Shown: positions 1 to 9,628, counted from the first letter of the stretch. The stretch is DNA of 64,000 nucleotides from Ruminococcus sp. (GCA_024697545.1 JAILFN010000067.1:1-64000), one strand, 5' to 3'. Translations and numbers: made by a program. The notes: generated from the letters alone by a model not told the origin.

Positions 1-110
1 GCCCCTGCCTGAAAAAGAATAGAAAAAGTTTAGGAGGGGTCCGGGGAGACCCTTTCCAAAGGGTCCCCCGGCAGGGGTTTGGGGACAGAGTCCCCAACAG
101 TTTACCGCAC
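1..110. repeat. GC-rich intergenic palindromic repeat / structured 3' region
   Basis: GACCCTTTCCAAAGGGTC and GGGGACagaGTCCCC hairpins; GCCCCTGCC (1-9) complementary to GGCAGGGG (70-77); lies just downstream of the minus-strand stop at 112 and may act as its terminator. Confidence 0.5.
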
Positions 111-111
111 T

Positions 112-720
112 CTACTGCAAAGGCTCAAAGTCCGAGGCGGGGTGTTTGCAGATAGGGCAGGTGTAATCGTCGGGCAGAACTTCACCCTCGTAGATAAAAC
201 CGCATATCTTACATACCCAGCCCTTTGACGCTTTCGGCGCTGGCTTTGGCTTAACGTTTGAGTGGTAAAAAGCGTAAGTCATGGAAGGCTTATCGCTCAT
301 AACGACAGCGTCGGTCAGTTCGCATATAAACAGTCCGTGGCTGCCCATGTCGATATAGTTCACCACTTTGAGCGACATGAATGAATTGATATATCCGCCG
401 AGGATAGCGCAACCGTTACCCGAACGGAACACCTGCTCCCCCGCTAACTTATCGGTATCCCTGCCGCTGACGAATCCGAACTTTTTGAAGATATCAAAAG
501 GCGCGTCCTCGGTAAGGCAGTTGACGTTCATAACACCCGTTGCCTTGACGGTATCGTGGGTGTAGTTTGCTTTGTTTATCGAAACTGCGACAAGCTCGGG
601 GCTTGAAGCCACCTGCGAAACGGTGTTGCATATCATGCCGTTGTCGCGGCTGCCGTCATTTGTTGTTATGACGTAAAGTCCGTAGCCTATCTTGAACAGT
701 GCGGTATGATCGTATCCCAT
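112..720 (-). CDS. flavin reductase-like domain fused to C-terminal rubredoxin (high-molecular-weight rubredoxin type)
   Basis: FMN-binding flavin reductase N-domain; C-terminal WVCKICGFIYEG...DYTCPICKHPASDFEPL rubredoxin with two CxxC knuckles. Confidence 0.9.
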   Translation of the reverse strand: MGYDHTALFKIGYGLYVITTNDGSRDNGMICNTVSQVASSPELVAVSINKANYTHDTVKATGVMNVNCLTEDAPFDIFKKFGFVSGRDTDKLAGEQVFRSGNGCAILGGYINSFMSLKVVNYIDMGSHGLFICELTDAVVMSDKPSMTYAFYHSNVKPKPAPKASKGWVCKICGFIYEGEVLPDDYTCPICKHPASDFEPLQ

Positions 721-761
721 ATCTGTCCCTCCTTTAAGGTCGTCAGCTCCGCAGCCGAGGA

Positions 762-1913
762 TCAGACCAGCTCGTCCGCGAGAGCTTCGATCTGAGCTTC
801 GCTTTCGGCGTTAAGTGCTGAAGCAACTGTTACTGTAGTATCAGTGAAGGTGATGTTCTTGCTCTTTTCAAACTTCGACTTTATCACCTTGGCAGCCATA
901 GGTGCCCATGTGCCGTTTTCAATAATGCCGATGGTGCGGTTCTGATATCCGCGCTCGACAAGCTCTTCGATAAAAGTTCTCATGAACGGGAAAATGTCGG
1001 CATTGTAGGTAGTAGTCGCGAGCACCAGCTTGCCATAGCGGAAAGCGTCCTCAACAGACTCTGCCATGTCCTCGCGGGCGAGGTCTGCGATAGCCACCTT
1101 CGGGCAGCCCTTGGCTTCAAGCTTTTCCTTGAGCAGCTCTGCCGCTTTCTTGGTGTTGCCGTAAACGGAGGTGTAAGCTATGAACAGCCCGTCCGACTCT
1201 ACGCCGTAGGACGACCATGTAACGTAGAGGTCGAGATAGTATTCCAGATCTTCCGACAGCACGGGACCGTGCAGCGGGCAGATGGTCTTTATATCAAGAG
1301 CCGCAGCCTTTTTGAGTAGGTTCTGCACCTGCATACCGTATTTACCAACTATGCCGAAGTAATAGCGTCTTGCCTCGCAAGCCCAGTCCTCGTCAACATC
1401 GAGTGCGCCGAACTTGCCGAAAGCGTCTGCCGTGAAGAATATGCCGTACTTCTCGATGTAGGTCATCATGACTTCGGGCCAGTGTACCATCGGTGCGAAT
1501 ATGAATTTAAGCTCGCAGCTGCCGAGCGAGAGAGTCTCGCCGTCCTTTACGACTACCTGCTTATCGGGATAATCTGTGCCGAAGAATCGCTTTATCATAG
1601 CGAAGGTCTTGGCATTGCCGACGATCTTCGCATCGGGATAAGCCTCGACAAATCTGCCGATGTTTGCCGAATGGTCGGGCTCCATATGCTGAACGATAAG
1701 GTAATCGGGCGAAGCACCGCCGAGAGCCTCGGAGATGTTCTTCAGCCACTCATCGCCGAAATTGATATCCACGGAATCCATTACCGCGGTCTTTTCATCC
1801 TTTATCAGATAGGAGTTGTAAGCCATTCCGTTGGGCACATCGAACTGACCCTCAAAAAGGTCAATCTTATGATCGTTCACTCCGATATAGATCACATTTT
1901 CATTGATATTCAT
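762..1913 (-). CDS. fprA: A-type flavodiiron protein (O2/NO reductase)
   Basis: Metallo-beta-lactamase fold motif HMEPDHSAN plus C-terminal flavodoxin domain (YTSVYGNTKKAAE). Confidence 0.92.
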   Translation of the reverse strand: MNINENVIYIGVNDHKIDLFEGQFDVPNGMAYNSYLIKDEKTAVMDSVDINFGDEWLKNISEALGGASPDYLIVQHMEPDHSANIGRFVEAYPDAKIVGNAKTFAMIKRFFGTDYPDKQVVVKDGETLSLGSCELKFIFAPMVHWPEVMMTYIEKYGIFFTADAFGKFGALDVDEDWACEARRYYFGIVGKYGMQVQNLLKKAAALDIKTICPLHGPVLSEDLEYYLDLYVTWSSYGVESDGLFIAYTSVYGNTKKAAELLKEKLEAKGCPKVAIADLAREDMAESVEDAFRYGKLVLATTTYNADIFPFMRTFIEELVERGYQNRTIGIIENGTWAPMAAKVIKSKFEKSKNITFTDTTVTVASALNAESEAQIEALADELV

Positions 1914-1938
1914 AGTATTCCTCCGTATATTTTTATTG

Positions 1939-1990
1939 TAGACTTTTTCAGTCTATGTTCTATTATAGCATATTTTTCTCAGATAGTCAA
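1939..1990 (-). promoter_or_regulatory. promoter for fprA plus inverted repeat at the start site
   Basis: Minus strand TTGACT (1985-1990) - 17 nt - TATAAT (1962-1967); TAGACT-N5-AGTCTA at 1939-1955. Confidence 0.7.
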
Positions 1991-1996
1991 GCCTTA

Positions 1997-3289
1997 TCAG
2001 AAATGTCCCGAAGAACCGCCGTGTGACGAACCCGAAGAGCTGTGGTGCGAGGACGAACCGCCGCCGCCTCCGCCGCTCGAAGATGATGGCGGATTGTATC
2101 TCTTGGTGGTGTTCTTGTAAAGGAATGTGTCATTTCTCTTGTTGATAACGATGCTGTCGCGCCTGATGTAATCATCTGCCTGACCCTTGAACTGTACCGA
2201 GGTCAGCTTGTGCTTTTCTATCGTGCAGATGATAAGCCATATGACAAATGCGATAGCAGCAGAAAAGGGTACTACCACGACGAGATCTCCCAGCAGTTCC
2301 TCGCGGTATGGTCTGAGGGAATGCTCGGGGAGGTGCCCCACGTCATAGGGTTGCTTTTCTCTGGCTTCGTTGATATAGTCATCGCAGAGCCTTGCATAAA
2401 GATCAAATGCCTTATCATACTCCCCCGAAGAAAGATATCCCTTTATCTCGCTTATTATATACTCCTGACCCTTATCGGTAAAGTAAGGTATGCCGTCGCC
2501 GCAGGTGGATATAGCCCAGTCACGGTTCTTCATGGAGATAAGCAGGCATATGCCCGAGCGTTTGTCATCCAACCCGAAGCCGCTGTAATCATAGTAGTCA
2601 TCGGTATAATCACGGGAGGATCTGCCGCCGATATCATTTTCGGTGACGATGACCACCTCGAACTTCTGACGCTCGCTGATCTCATCACACATCTTCAGAA
2701 GCTCCGCTTCCTTATCATCGGAGATGATGCCTGCGCGGTCTACTACCCTTTTCTCGTCCTTGTAGGGCTCAACGGTATGTGCCTGCCGCAGGTATGCGTC
2801 CATGATATTTCCGAATCTCTCAAACGCCTGAACAAAGCGCCCTTCCTTGAAAAGCGGGTCAATGTATTTCGGAAAGTTATCAAGCCCTTCATCGCTGAGC
2901 GCTTCAAGACCCAGACCTTCTCCGACGATCCGCCAGTCTTTGTCAAGGGTGGAGTAGCAAAGAAGTATGCCCGATCTATCCGAATCAAAGCCCAGGTCCA
3001 GCTCCTTGTAAAGGCTCATGGCATAGCTTTTGAGATCCGTGCCGCCGTTATCGGCAGTAGTTGCCAGGGCGACCTCGCAGTAATTGTTATGCGTCACAGT
3101 GAAAAGAAGACTGTTAAGATCAGACTCGTTCCAATCTTTCAGCATATCGGCGTAGTCATAAACATAGACCTCGTTCTCAGGCTCCGACGCGGCTCCGTCA
3201 TCGGCGTAAGTATCCAGAGGGTATGAGGACTGCATCATCACCGCACAAGCGGCGAGCGCGAAAAGGCGTTTCACTATTTTTTTCATCAT
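1997..3289 (-). CDS. secreted/membrane protein with two TPM (YgcG-like) domains and a Ser/Gly/His-rich tail
   Basis: Signal peptide; two tandem TPM-like segments; TM helix; SSSSGGGGGGSSSHHSSSGSSHGGSSGHF C-terminus. Confidence 0.8.
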   Translation of the reverse strand: MMKKIVKRLFALAACAVMMQSSYPLDTYADDGAASEPENEVYVYDYADMLKDWNESDLNSLLFTVTHNNYCEVALATTADNGGTDLKSYAMSLYKELDLGFDSDRSGILLCYSTLDKDWRIVGEGLGLEALSDEGLDNFPKYIDPLFKEGRFVQAFERFGNIMDAYLRQAHTVEPYKDEKRVVDRAGIISDDKEAELLKMCDEISERQKFEVVIVTENDIGGRSSRDYTDDYYDYSGFGLDDKRSGICLLISMKNRDWAISTCGDGIPYFTDKGQEYIISEIKGYLSSGEYDKAFDLYARLCDDYINEAREKQPYDVGHLPEHSLRPYREELLGDLVVVVPFSAAIAFVIWLIICTIEKHKLTSVQFKGQADDYIRRDSIVINKRNDTFLYKNTTKRYNPPSSSSGGGGGGSSSHHSSSGSSHGGSSGHF

Positions 3290-3302
3290 ATTCCGCCCCC
3301 TC

Positions 3303-4391
3303 TCAGAATGAAAGGTATGAATATATCATACCCGCAACGCTAAACAGCACAGAGCAGGCGAGGGTGCCGTAGCCCAGCCAGCGCTTGTATTTCTTTTTAT
3401 CCAGCGGAAGATCGCCGACGAATTTTCCCGTCTGACCGTTCATTGCGAAAATATAGGTCTTGCCATCATACTTCGTGGTAAGTATCCACACGGGGTATAG
3501 GGCGTAGACAGCCTTTGCGTTGTGATAATCAATATTCCCGCCCTCCTTCTTGACCGAGGAGTAACCGTGTACGTCCTTACGGAAGGTGGTGTTCACGCTC
3601 TGGGTCACGCGGTTGTTCACGCGCACAACGCTCATGTTGTCGTCAACGTCATACTTATCGGCGATATAGCCTGCCAGATAGCCTGTATTGAACGGCACAG
3701 CCTCCTTGAAATCAAACGGCTCGATGGATTCCATAAGATCATCCGGCATCTGCGAAGAGCCGTCTACCGCTATCTTTTCAAAATCCATAGTACCGCCGCG
3801 CACTACCGAAAAATATGAAGTCTCGGTGTAATCATAGTTGCCGGACGACCATCTGCGTACCTTTGTCGCCTTGAAGCGGATAGTCGCGTCGATGTGAGAA
3901 TCAAACAGCCAGAACGGAACATAAACGCCCTTGATCTCTTCAAAGTGCTCGATGTTCCTGAACTCCTTGGGAAGCAAATGCTTGTGCAGCAGATGCTTCT
4001 TGAACTCATTTACAGCGCGCTTTTTATCCAGCTTGAAGGGTATGACATACTCGGGCTTCCATTGACCCTGCAAACTGCTTAGCATGACCACGGGGTTATC
4101 GCAGTAAGGGCAGGTCGTCGCAGAGGTCGTGAGGTCTGCCATGATCTCGCCGCCGCAGTAATTGCAGCGGTATACCTTTATATCATCCTGCTCGCCGCCT
4201 TCAAAGCTCTGCTCGCTCTGATCCCATTCCGAATCATCGGTACCGTCCTTTTTAAGATCCTCGGCATAAGCCTCAAGGGTCTCGACATCATAGACGTTTT
4301 CGCAGTATGGGCATTTCATCTTCTGTATAGCCGAGTCAAATCTGACAGCACCGCCGCAGCACGGGCAGGTGTATTCGCTCGCCTTTGCCAT
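3303..4391 (-). CDS. zinc-ribbon domain membrane protein
   Basis: CPCCGGAV...CPYC and CNYCGGE...CPYC ribbons, C-terminal TM. Confidence 0.75.
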   Translation of the reverse strand: MAKASEYTCPCCGGAVRFDSAIQKMKCPYCENVYDVETLEAYAEDLKKDGTDDSEWDQSEQSFEGGEQDDIKVYRCNYCGGEIMADLTTSATTCPYCDNPVVMLSSLQGQWKPEYVIPFKLDKKRAVNEFKKHLLHKHLLPKEFRNIEHFEEIKGVYVPFWLFDSHIDATIRFKATKVRRWSSGNYDYTETSYFSVVRGGTMDFEKIAVDGSSQMPDDLMESIEPFDFKEAVPFNTGYLAGYIADKYDVDDNMSVVRVNNRVTQSVNTTFRKDVHGYSSVKKEGGNIDYHNAKAVYALYPVWILTTKYDGKTYIFAMNGQTGKFVGDLPLDKKKYKRWLGYGTLACSVLFSVAGMIYSYLSF

Positions 4392-4491
4392 TTACATCGC
4401 CTCCGAACAAAGATATTATAAATATACTATATATATTCTAACATATTTATTACATACAATTGTTACGGTAATTTAAATTCCTATGAAAAAT

Positions 4492-4530
4492 ACACAAAAA
4501 AACGGCTGCACCGCGACGGGTGCAGCCGTT
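4492..4530 (-). terminator. intrinsic terminator (minus strand)
   Basis: AACGGCTGCACC-GCGAC-GGGTGCAGCCGTT with U-run on the minus strand. Confidence 0.85.
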
Positions 4531-4533
4531 TGT

Positions 4534-4752
4534 TCATTCAAAGACTCCTTTGTACTTGATGCCGTTTTCCTTCATGAGCCGCAGCGCGGTGCTGCGGTCG
4601 GTGTCGGGCTCAATGGAATAACCGCACCCGCTTCCTACGTTCTTCGGGGTCGGGACTATCCTGCATCGTATGTTCTTTGATTTGAACATATTCTGCGCTT
4701 TAACGGCATAGGTGATGGAAGTCATTGTTATAAGGTACCTCATAGCCTCCAC
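4534..4752 (-). CDS. DUF3343 family (putative Se/S carrier-like) small protein
   Basis: MRYLITMTSITYAVKAQNMFKSKNIRCRIVPTPKNVGSGCGYSI pattern. Confidence 0.7.
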   Translation of the reverse strand: MEAMRYLITMTSITYAVKAQNMFKSKNIRCRIVPTPKNVGSGCGYSIEPDTDRSTALRLMKENGIKYKGVFE

Positions 4753-4832
4753 CTTTACAGCCTTCGGGTCACAAGCGCCGTTCTGAACGGCGGACGTTCA
4801 TATTCCATATTATGACCCATATGCAAAAGGCG

Positions 4833-6656
4833 TTACTCGGCATCGTCAGGCTTGGGTGTTACCTCGAAAAGCTCTGCTGTAAATGGCGGAAGATCAAGCT
4901 CCAATATCTCACCGTCGATATGGCGGAAGGTGTCGATCGGGACAATATCCGCGGCGGGAGTTGTGCCGCTCCATGTCTGCTCATCTGAGTTTATGAGCGG
5001 GATAAGTCTGCCCGACATCGGCATATTCACGCGGCAGGACTGTTTCTTATCCGAGAAGTTGAAGGCGCAGAGCACCGTCCCGCCCTCAGCCATACGCAGG
5101 TATACATAAACGCTCTGCTCGCAGTTGTCAGCCATCAGCCAGCGGAAGGCATCGGGGTTGTACTCAGCGTTGTGCAGTGCAGGGTTTTCGGCATATATGC
5201 CCGACAGCTTCTTGAAGTAGCGGTTGAAGCTTTCATGCAGCGGGTACTTCAAGATATCGAAGTCCTGAGCGCGGGTCTCGTCCCACTCGCGGAACTGCGC
5301 GTTCTCACCGCCCATGAAGTTGAGCTTCTTGCCGGGGTGGGTGAACATATAGGCATACATCGCCCTTGCCTGCGGGAACTTTACGTCATAATCGCCCCAC
5401 ATCTTATTGATGACCGTTGCCTTGCCGTGAACGTTCTCATCGTGCGAAAGCTCAAGCATATAAAGCTCGTTGTAGAAATACTGCATGGAGAAGGTGAGCT
5501 TGTAATGCTCACGAGGGCGCTCGTCGGGCGGGGTGCGGAAATAGTTGAGGGTATCGTTCATCCAGCCGAGATCCCATTTATAATCGAACCCCAGACCGCC
5601 GTACTCTATCGGCGCGGTGATCTTCGGGTATGCGGTCGAATCCTCCGCGATAAGCATACAGTCACCGTGGCGCATTTGCAGACCCGCGTTCATCTGCTTC
5701 AAGAAATTCAGGGAATTGGGGTTGACTCCCCTTGCCTGATCGCCCATCCAGTATATCGCGCGGCTGATAGCGTCCATACGCAGACCGTCGAAATGATATC
5801 TGCTCAGCCAGTAATCAGCGCAGGACTGCATAAAGACCGCCGTCCAAGGCTTATTAAACTGGAAATTGCAGGTGCCCCATTCGCTGACCGAAACGTCAGA
5901 CTCGGGGTATTCGTAGAGCGGTGTGCCGTCGAATTCGCGGAGAGCGTAATCATCGAGGGCAAAGTGAACGGGCACGAAATCCATGATAGTACCGATCCCC
6001 GCATTATGCAGTCTGTTTATAAGCTCCATAAGCTCTGCCGCCGTGCCGTAGCGTGAGGTGGGAGCAAAGAATCCCGTATTCTGATATCCCCACGAGATAT
6101 CGGCAGGATGCTCCGAGAGCGGCATGAACTCAACGTGTGTGAAGTGATGTTCCTTGAGATAAGGTATCAGCAGGTCGGCGATCTCGGTGTAGCTGTACCA
6201 GCCCGTTTCATCGGAATCGTCCTTTTTCATCCAGGAGCCCAGGTGCATCTCATAGATATTCAGCGGCTTGTTGTAATTTTTATCGCGGAAGTAGATCCAT
6301 TCGTCGTCGGTGAACTTGAACTCATCAAGGTCGCGAACAACGGAAGCCCAGCGTGGGCGAAGCTCCATACCGAAGCCGTAAGGGTCACAGTGTTCGCGGC
6401 GCTCACCTGATTTGGTATAGATAACGTACTTATACATATCTCCGACTTTCGCGCCCTTTATAAATATCTCCCAGAAACCGCGGTCGGGTGCAAGATAATA
6501 CGGCTCCCAGTTGTTGAAATCGCCAACGACAGCGACTTTAGCCGCAGCGGGGGCGAATACCGAGAAGCGCACACCATCACCTTCAACGTGAGCACCGAGA
6601 TATTCATAGGCATCAAAGATCGAGCCTTTAAAAAAATCATCCTTATTTATCTGCAT
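4833..6656 (-). CDS. glgB: 1,4-alpha-glucan branching enzyme (GH13)
   Basis: CBM48 + GH13 motifs (DFVPVHFA, GLRMDAISRAIYW, ELSHDENVHGK); internal Met start at 6656 chosen, downstream of the MarR stop. Confidence 0.92.
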   Translation of the reverse strand: MQINKDDFFKGSIFDAYEYLGAHVEGDGVRFSVFAPAAAKVAVVGDFNNWEPYYLAPDRGFWEIFIKGAKVGDMYKYVIYTKSGERREHCDPYGFGMELRPRWASVVRDLDEFKFTDDEWIYFRDKNYNKPLNIYEMHLGSWMKKDDSDETGWYSYTEIADLLIPYLKEHHFTHVEFMPLSEHPADISWGYQNTGFFAPTSRYGTAAELMELINRLHNAGIGTIMDFVPVHFALDDYALREFDGTPLYEYPESDVSVSEWGTCNFQFNKPWTAVFMQSCADYWLSRYHFDGLRMDAISRAIYWMGDQARGVNPNSLNFLKQMNAGLQMRHGDCMLIAEDSTAYPKITAPIEYGGLGFDYKWDLGWMNDTLNYFRTPPDERPREHYKLTFSMQYFYNELYMLELSHDENVHGKATVINKMWGDYDVKFPQARAMYAYMFTHPGKKLNFMGGENAQFREWDETRAQDFDILKYPLHESFNRYFKKLSGIYAENPALHNAEYNPDAFRWLMADNCEQSVYVYLRMAEGGTVLCAFNFSDKKQSCRVNMPMSGRLIPLINSDEQTWSGTTPAADIVPIDTFRHIDGEILELDLPPFTAELFEVTPKPDDAE

Positions 6657-6679
6657 GGCATTTATCCTCAGTGTACAGA

Positions 6680-7111
6680 TCAGCGGTCGTTTTCCTCTGG
6701 AGGGGTGGTAAGCTTTTTCACGATACTGATAAACTGTTCGCATTCCTCACTGCTGAGTGCGCCGAACCTTTCATCGAAGAAGTCGGTGATATTGCCGCGC
6801 TTATCGTCGATATACCTGACGCCCTTTTCGGTTATTGTGACAAACACCTTGCGCTTGTCGGCAGTACCGCAGCGGCGGACGATCATGCCCTTATTCTCAA
6901 GCGCCTTGAGTATAGAAGCCACGCGGGCGGTAGATATACCCAGTTTTTCAGCTATCTTTCCCGGCTGGACGCTTTCCTCTTCGCTGATATTGAGATACAG
7001 CAGAAGTCTGCACTCACCGCGAAGATATTCGCTCAACATTCCCGCCTCATCGCCGTAGTAGGCGATCCTCAGAGCATCAAAAAACTCCTCTGTATACTTA
7101 TTCTTTGACAT
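6680..7111 (-). CDS. MarR family transcriptional regulator
   Basis: winged-helix VQPGKIAEKLGISTARVASILKALENKGMIVRR...KRKVFVTITEKG. Confidence 0.88.
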   Translation of the reverse strand: MSKNKYTEEFFDALRIAYYGDEAGMLSEYLRGECRLLLYLNISEEESVQPGKIAEKLGISTARVASILKALENKGMIVRRCGTADKRKVFVTITEKGVRYIDDKRGNITDFFDERFGALSSEECEQFISIVKKLTTPPEENDR

Positions 7112-7126
7112 TATATCACTCCTATG

Positions 7127-7171
7127 CCTAACACTATTAGCTATTATAGCATATCATTATTCTAATGTCAA
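7127..7171 (-). promoter_or_regulatory. promoter for marR-glgB with candidate operator
   Basis: Minus strand TTGACA (7166-7171) - 17 nt - TATAAT (7143-7148); CTAA-N5-TTAG at 7127-7139 near +1. Confidence 0.75.
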
Positions 7172-7312
7172 CAGCAGTAAATGAAAAAACAGTTTACGTT
7201 ATATAAATTAACTGCAATTTCATTTAATTTTTTATCATTTACACAATTGTTTCGGGACTGAGTTCTCAGTGCCATCAGAATAACTGCGTCAAAACGGCAT
7301 TTTTTATCCATA

Positions 7313-7344
7313 AAAAAACTGCCGCACGATCGCACGGCAGTTTC
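7313..7344 (-). terminator. intrinsic terminator
   Basis: CTGCCG...CGGCAG hairpin followed by U7 on the minus strand. Confidence 0.8.
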
Positions 7345-7354
7345 ATATTATCGC

Positions 7355-7798
7355 TTAAAACCTCTTTAGCTCTTCATCGGAAACAAGTTTGAAACCGCCC
7401 TCTTCAAGTGCGGTGACAGCCGTATCGAGCCTGTCAACTCTCAGCACAAGGTATGCCGTTTCATTAGTCTCACTGATGAATGCCGCGTACATATACTCAA
7501 CGCTTATGTTCTCCTTGTAGAGACATTCCATAGCGTCGGCAAGTCCGCCCGGCTTATCGGCGAGCCTGATGCAGAGAACGCCGGTCGAGGTCACAGCCAT
7601 GTCGTTGTCCTTCAGGACCTTCAGCGCCTTTTCAAAATCGTCAACGATAAGACGCAGGATACCGAAATCTTTTGTATCGGCAATGCTCATGGCGCGGATG
7701 TTTATATCATTGTCGGCAAGCAATCTGGTTATACCGGAAAGTCTGCCGGGACGGTTCTCGCAGAAAACCGAAAGCTGCTTTACTGTCATGTATATCAC
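7355..7798 (-). CDS. tandem ACT domain protein
   Basis: MTVKQLSVFCENRPGRLSGITRLLADNDINIRAMSIAD and a second repeat GVLCIRLADKPGGLADAMECLYKENISVEYMYA. Confidence 0.88.
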   Translation of the reverse strand: MIYMTVKQLSVFCENRPGRLSGITRLLADNDINIRAMSIADTKDFGILRLIVDDFEKALKVLKDNDMAVTSTGVLCIRLADKPGGLADAMECLYKENISVEYMYAAFISETNETAYLVLRVDRLDTAVTALEEGGFKLVSDEELKRF

Positions 7799-7814
7799 TC
7801 ACTTTCATCAAAGG

Positions 7815-8315
7815 TCAGAGATCAGCCGTGAACAGCACCCAAAGACCGTTGTCAGCGGCAAATTTCCAGAATGCCAGGCTGTTCTCAAAAAATTCGAGCG
7901 TTTCTTCAAGATCCTCGCCGCTTTTATCGGGATAGTCTGCGGCTGGGATAGCCTTATACATCTTCGAGAAGGAAGCCGCGTCAAGCTTTGAAAGCTCACC
8001 GCAGAGCGCCCTTACCGCAAGCGGCGGCTTTGCGGTGATGATATAATCATCATGCTTTTCGCCGTCAAAGTAAAGCACCTCACCGCCGAGTATCGCGGGA
8101 GCAAGCGGAGAATCCGAGTCGAAGTCAAAGCCGCCTGTAAGTGCGCGGTGAATAGCCTCCCATGACTCTTCAAGCTCATAGGTGCGCTCGGGGTATTCTT
8201 CAAAATACAGCTCTTCAAGCTCTTCCGAAATGTATACGGGGCGCTCGTTCACGGGCATATCACGCAGCTTCTCCACCGTATCGGCGGGAACTGCAAACAG
8301 TACACCGAAGCCCAT
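7815..8315 (-). CDS. DUF1877 (YfbM-like) family protein
   Basis: MGFGVLFAVPADTVEKL...LEESWEAIHRALTG. Confidence 0.65.
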   Translation of the reverse strand: MGFGVLFAVPADTVEKLRDMPVNERPVYISEELEELYFEEYPERTYELEESWEAIHRALTGGFDFDSDSPLAPAILGGEVLYFDGEKHDDYIITAKPPLAVRALCGELSKLDAASFSKMYKAIPAADYPDKSGEDLEETLEFFENSLAFWKFAADNGLWVLFTADL

Positions 8316-9628
8316 TATACGAGCTTTCTCTTGTCAACAACGCGCACAGCCTTGCCCTCGGAGCGGGGGATAGACTTAGGCTCGACGAGCTTGATCTTTG
8401 CGCGTATGCCGAGCATACTGTGGATATCGTTCGCGATCTTCTTCTGAAGCTCCTCGAAGGTCTTTATGGTATCGGAGAACATATCGGGCGAGACTTCAAC
8501 TAGTATCTCGAAGGTATCGGTGGTGCCTACGCGGTCTACTACGATCTGATAGTTCGGGGTAGCGTTGGACATCTTGAGCAGCACAGTCTCGATCTGCGAC
8601 GGGAATACGTTTACGCCCTTGACGATGAGCATATCGTCCGTTCTTCCCATAGGCTTAGCCATCTTGACGAGAGTTCTGCCGCAGGAGCATTTTTCGTGCG
8701 AAAGCACGCAGACATCGCGGGTGCGATATCTGAGAAGCGGGAAAGCTTCTTTATCGAGGCTCGTGAAGACAAGCTCGCCCTTTGAGCCCTCGGGCAGCTG
8801 TTCACCCGTATCGGGGTCGATTATCTCGGCATAGAAATGATCTTCATTTATGTGCATACCGCTCTGCTCGCAGCACTCAAATGCAACGCCCGGACCGGTA
8901 GATTCGGTAAGTCCGTAGATATCGTAAGCCTTCAGCCCGAGCATACGCTCGATCTCCTGACGCATTTCCTCCGTCCAGGGCTCAGCGCCGAAGATGCCCG
9001 CTTTGAGCTTTAGGTCTTCGGGCTTGATACCCATCTCGGCGATAGTCTCACCGATGTATGCTGCATATGAAGGCGTGCAGCAAAGGAGCGTGGTACCAAG
9101 ATCCTGCATGAACTGTATCTGTCTTTCGGTGCTTCCCGAAGACATAGGCAGGGTAAGGCAGCCGACCTTGTGCGAACCGCCGTGAAGACCCATACCGCCC
9201 GTAAACAGACCATAGCCGTAAGCTACCTGACATACGTCTTCTTTGGTACATCCTGCCGCCGTGATGGCGCGGGCGGTGCATTCTTCCCAGAGATCAACGT
9301 CGTTCTGAGTATAGAAAGCAACGACCCTCTTTCCTGTAGTGCCGCTGGTAGAATGTATGCGGACGCACTCGGAGAGCGGCTTTGCCAGCAGACCGTAGGG
9401 ATAAGCATCGCGCAGATCAGCCTTTGAAAGGAACGGGAGCTTGCCGATATCGTCGATGGACTTTATATCATCGGGAGTAACGCCCTTTTCTTCCATAAGC
9501 TTCTTATAATAAGGCACGTTGTCCCAGACATGGCGTACCTGCTTTACAAGCTTTTCGCTCTGAAGCTTTTTCATTTCCTCGCGGGACATACACTCATGTG
9601 CTTCGTCCCAGTATTTCTTTTCAGGCAT
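8315..9628 (-). CDS. paaK: phenylacetate-CoA ligase-type AMP-forming ligase
   Basis: Adenylate-forming motif HSTSGTTGKRVV, YGLTESTGPGVAFEC, PaaK length. Confidence 0.9.
   Translation of the reverse strand: MPEKKYWDEAHECMSREEMKKLQSEKLVKQVRHVWDNVPYYKKLMEEKGVTPDDIKSIDDIGKLPFLSKADLRDAYPYGLLAKPLSECVRIHSTSGTTGKRVVAFYTQNDVDLWEECTARAITAAGCTKEDVCQVAYGYGLFTGGMGLHGGSHKVGCLTLPMSSGSTERQIQFMQDLGTTLLCCTPSYAAYIGETIAEMGIKPEDLKLKAGIFGAEPWTEEMRQEIERMLGLKAYDIYGLTESTGPGVAFECCEQSGMHINEDHFYAEIIDPDTGEQLPEGSKGELVFTSLDKEAFPLLRYRTRDVCVLSHEKCSCGRTLVKMAKPMGRTDDMLIVKGVNVFPSQIETVLLKMSNATPNYQIVVDRVGTTDTFEILVEVSPDMFSDTIKTFEELQKKIANDIHSMLGIRAKIKLVEPKSIPRSEGKAVRVVDKRKLV

Noticed and set aside
2210-3226. 338-aa plus-strand ORF
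   Set aside because: Antisense to the TPM protein; no plausible RBS or domain.
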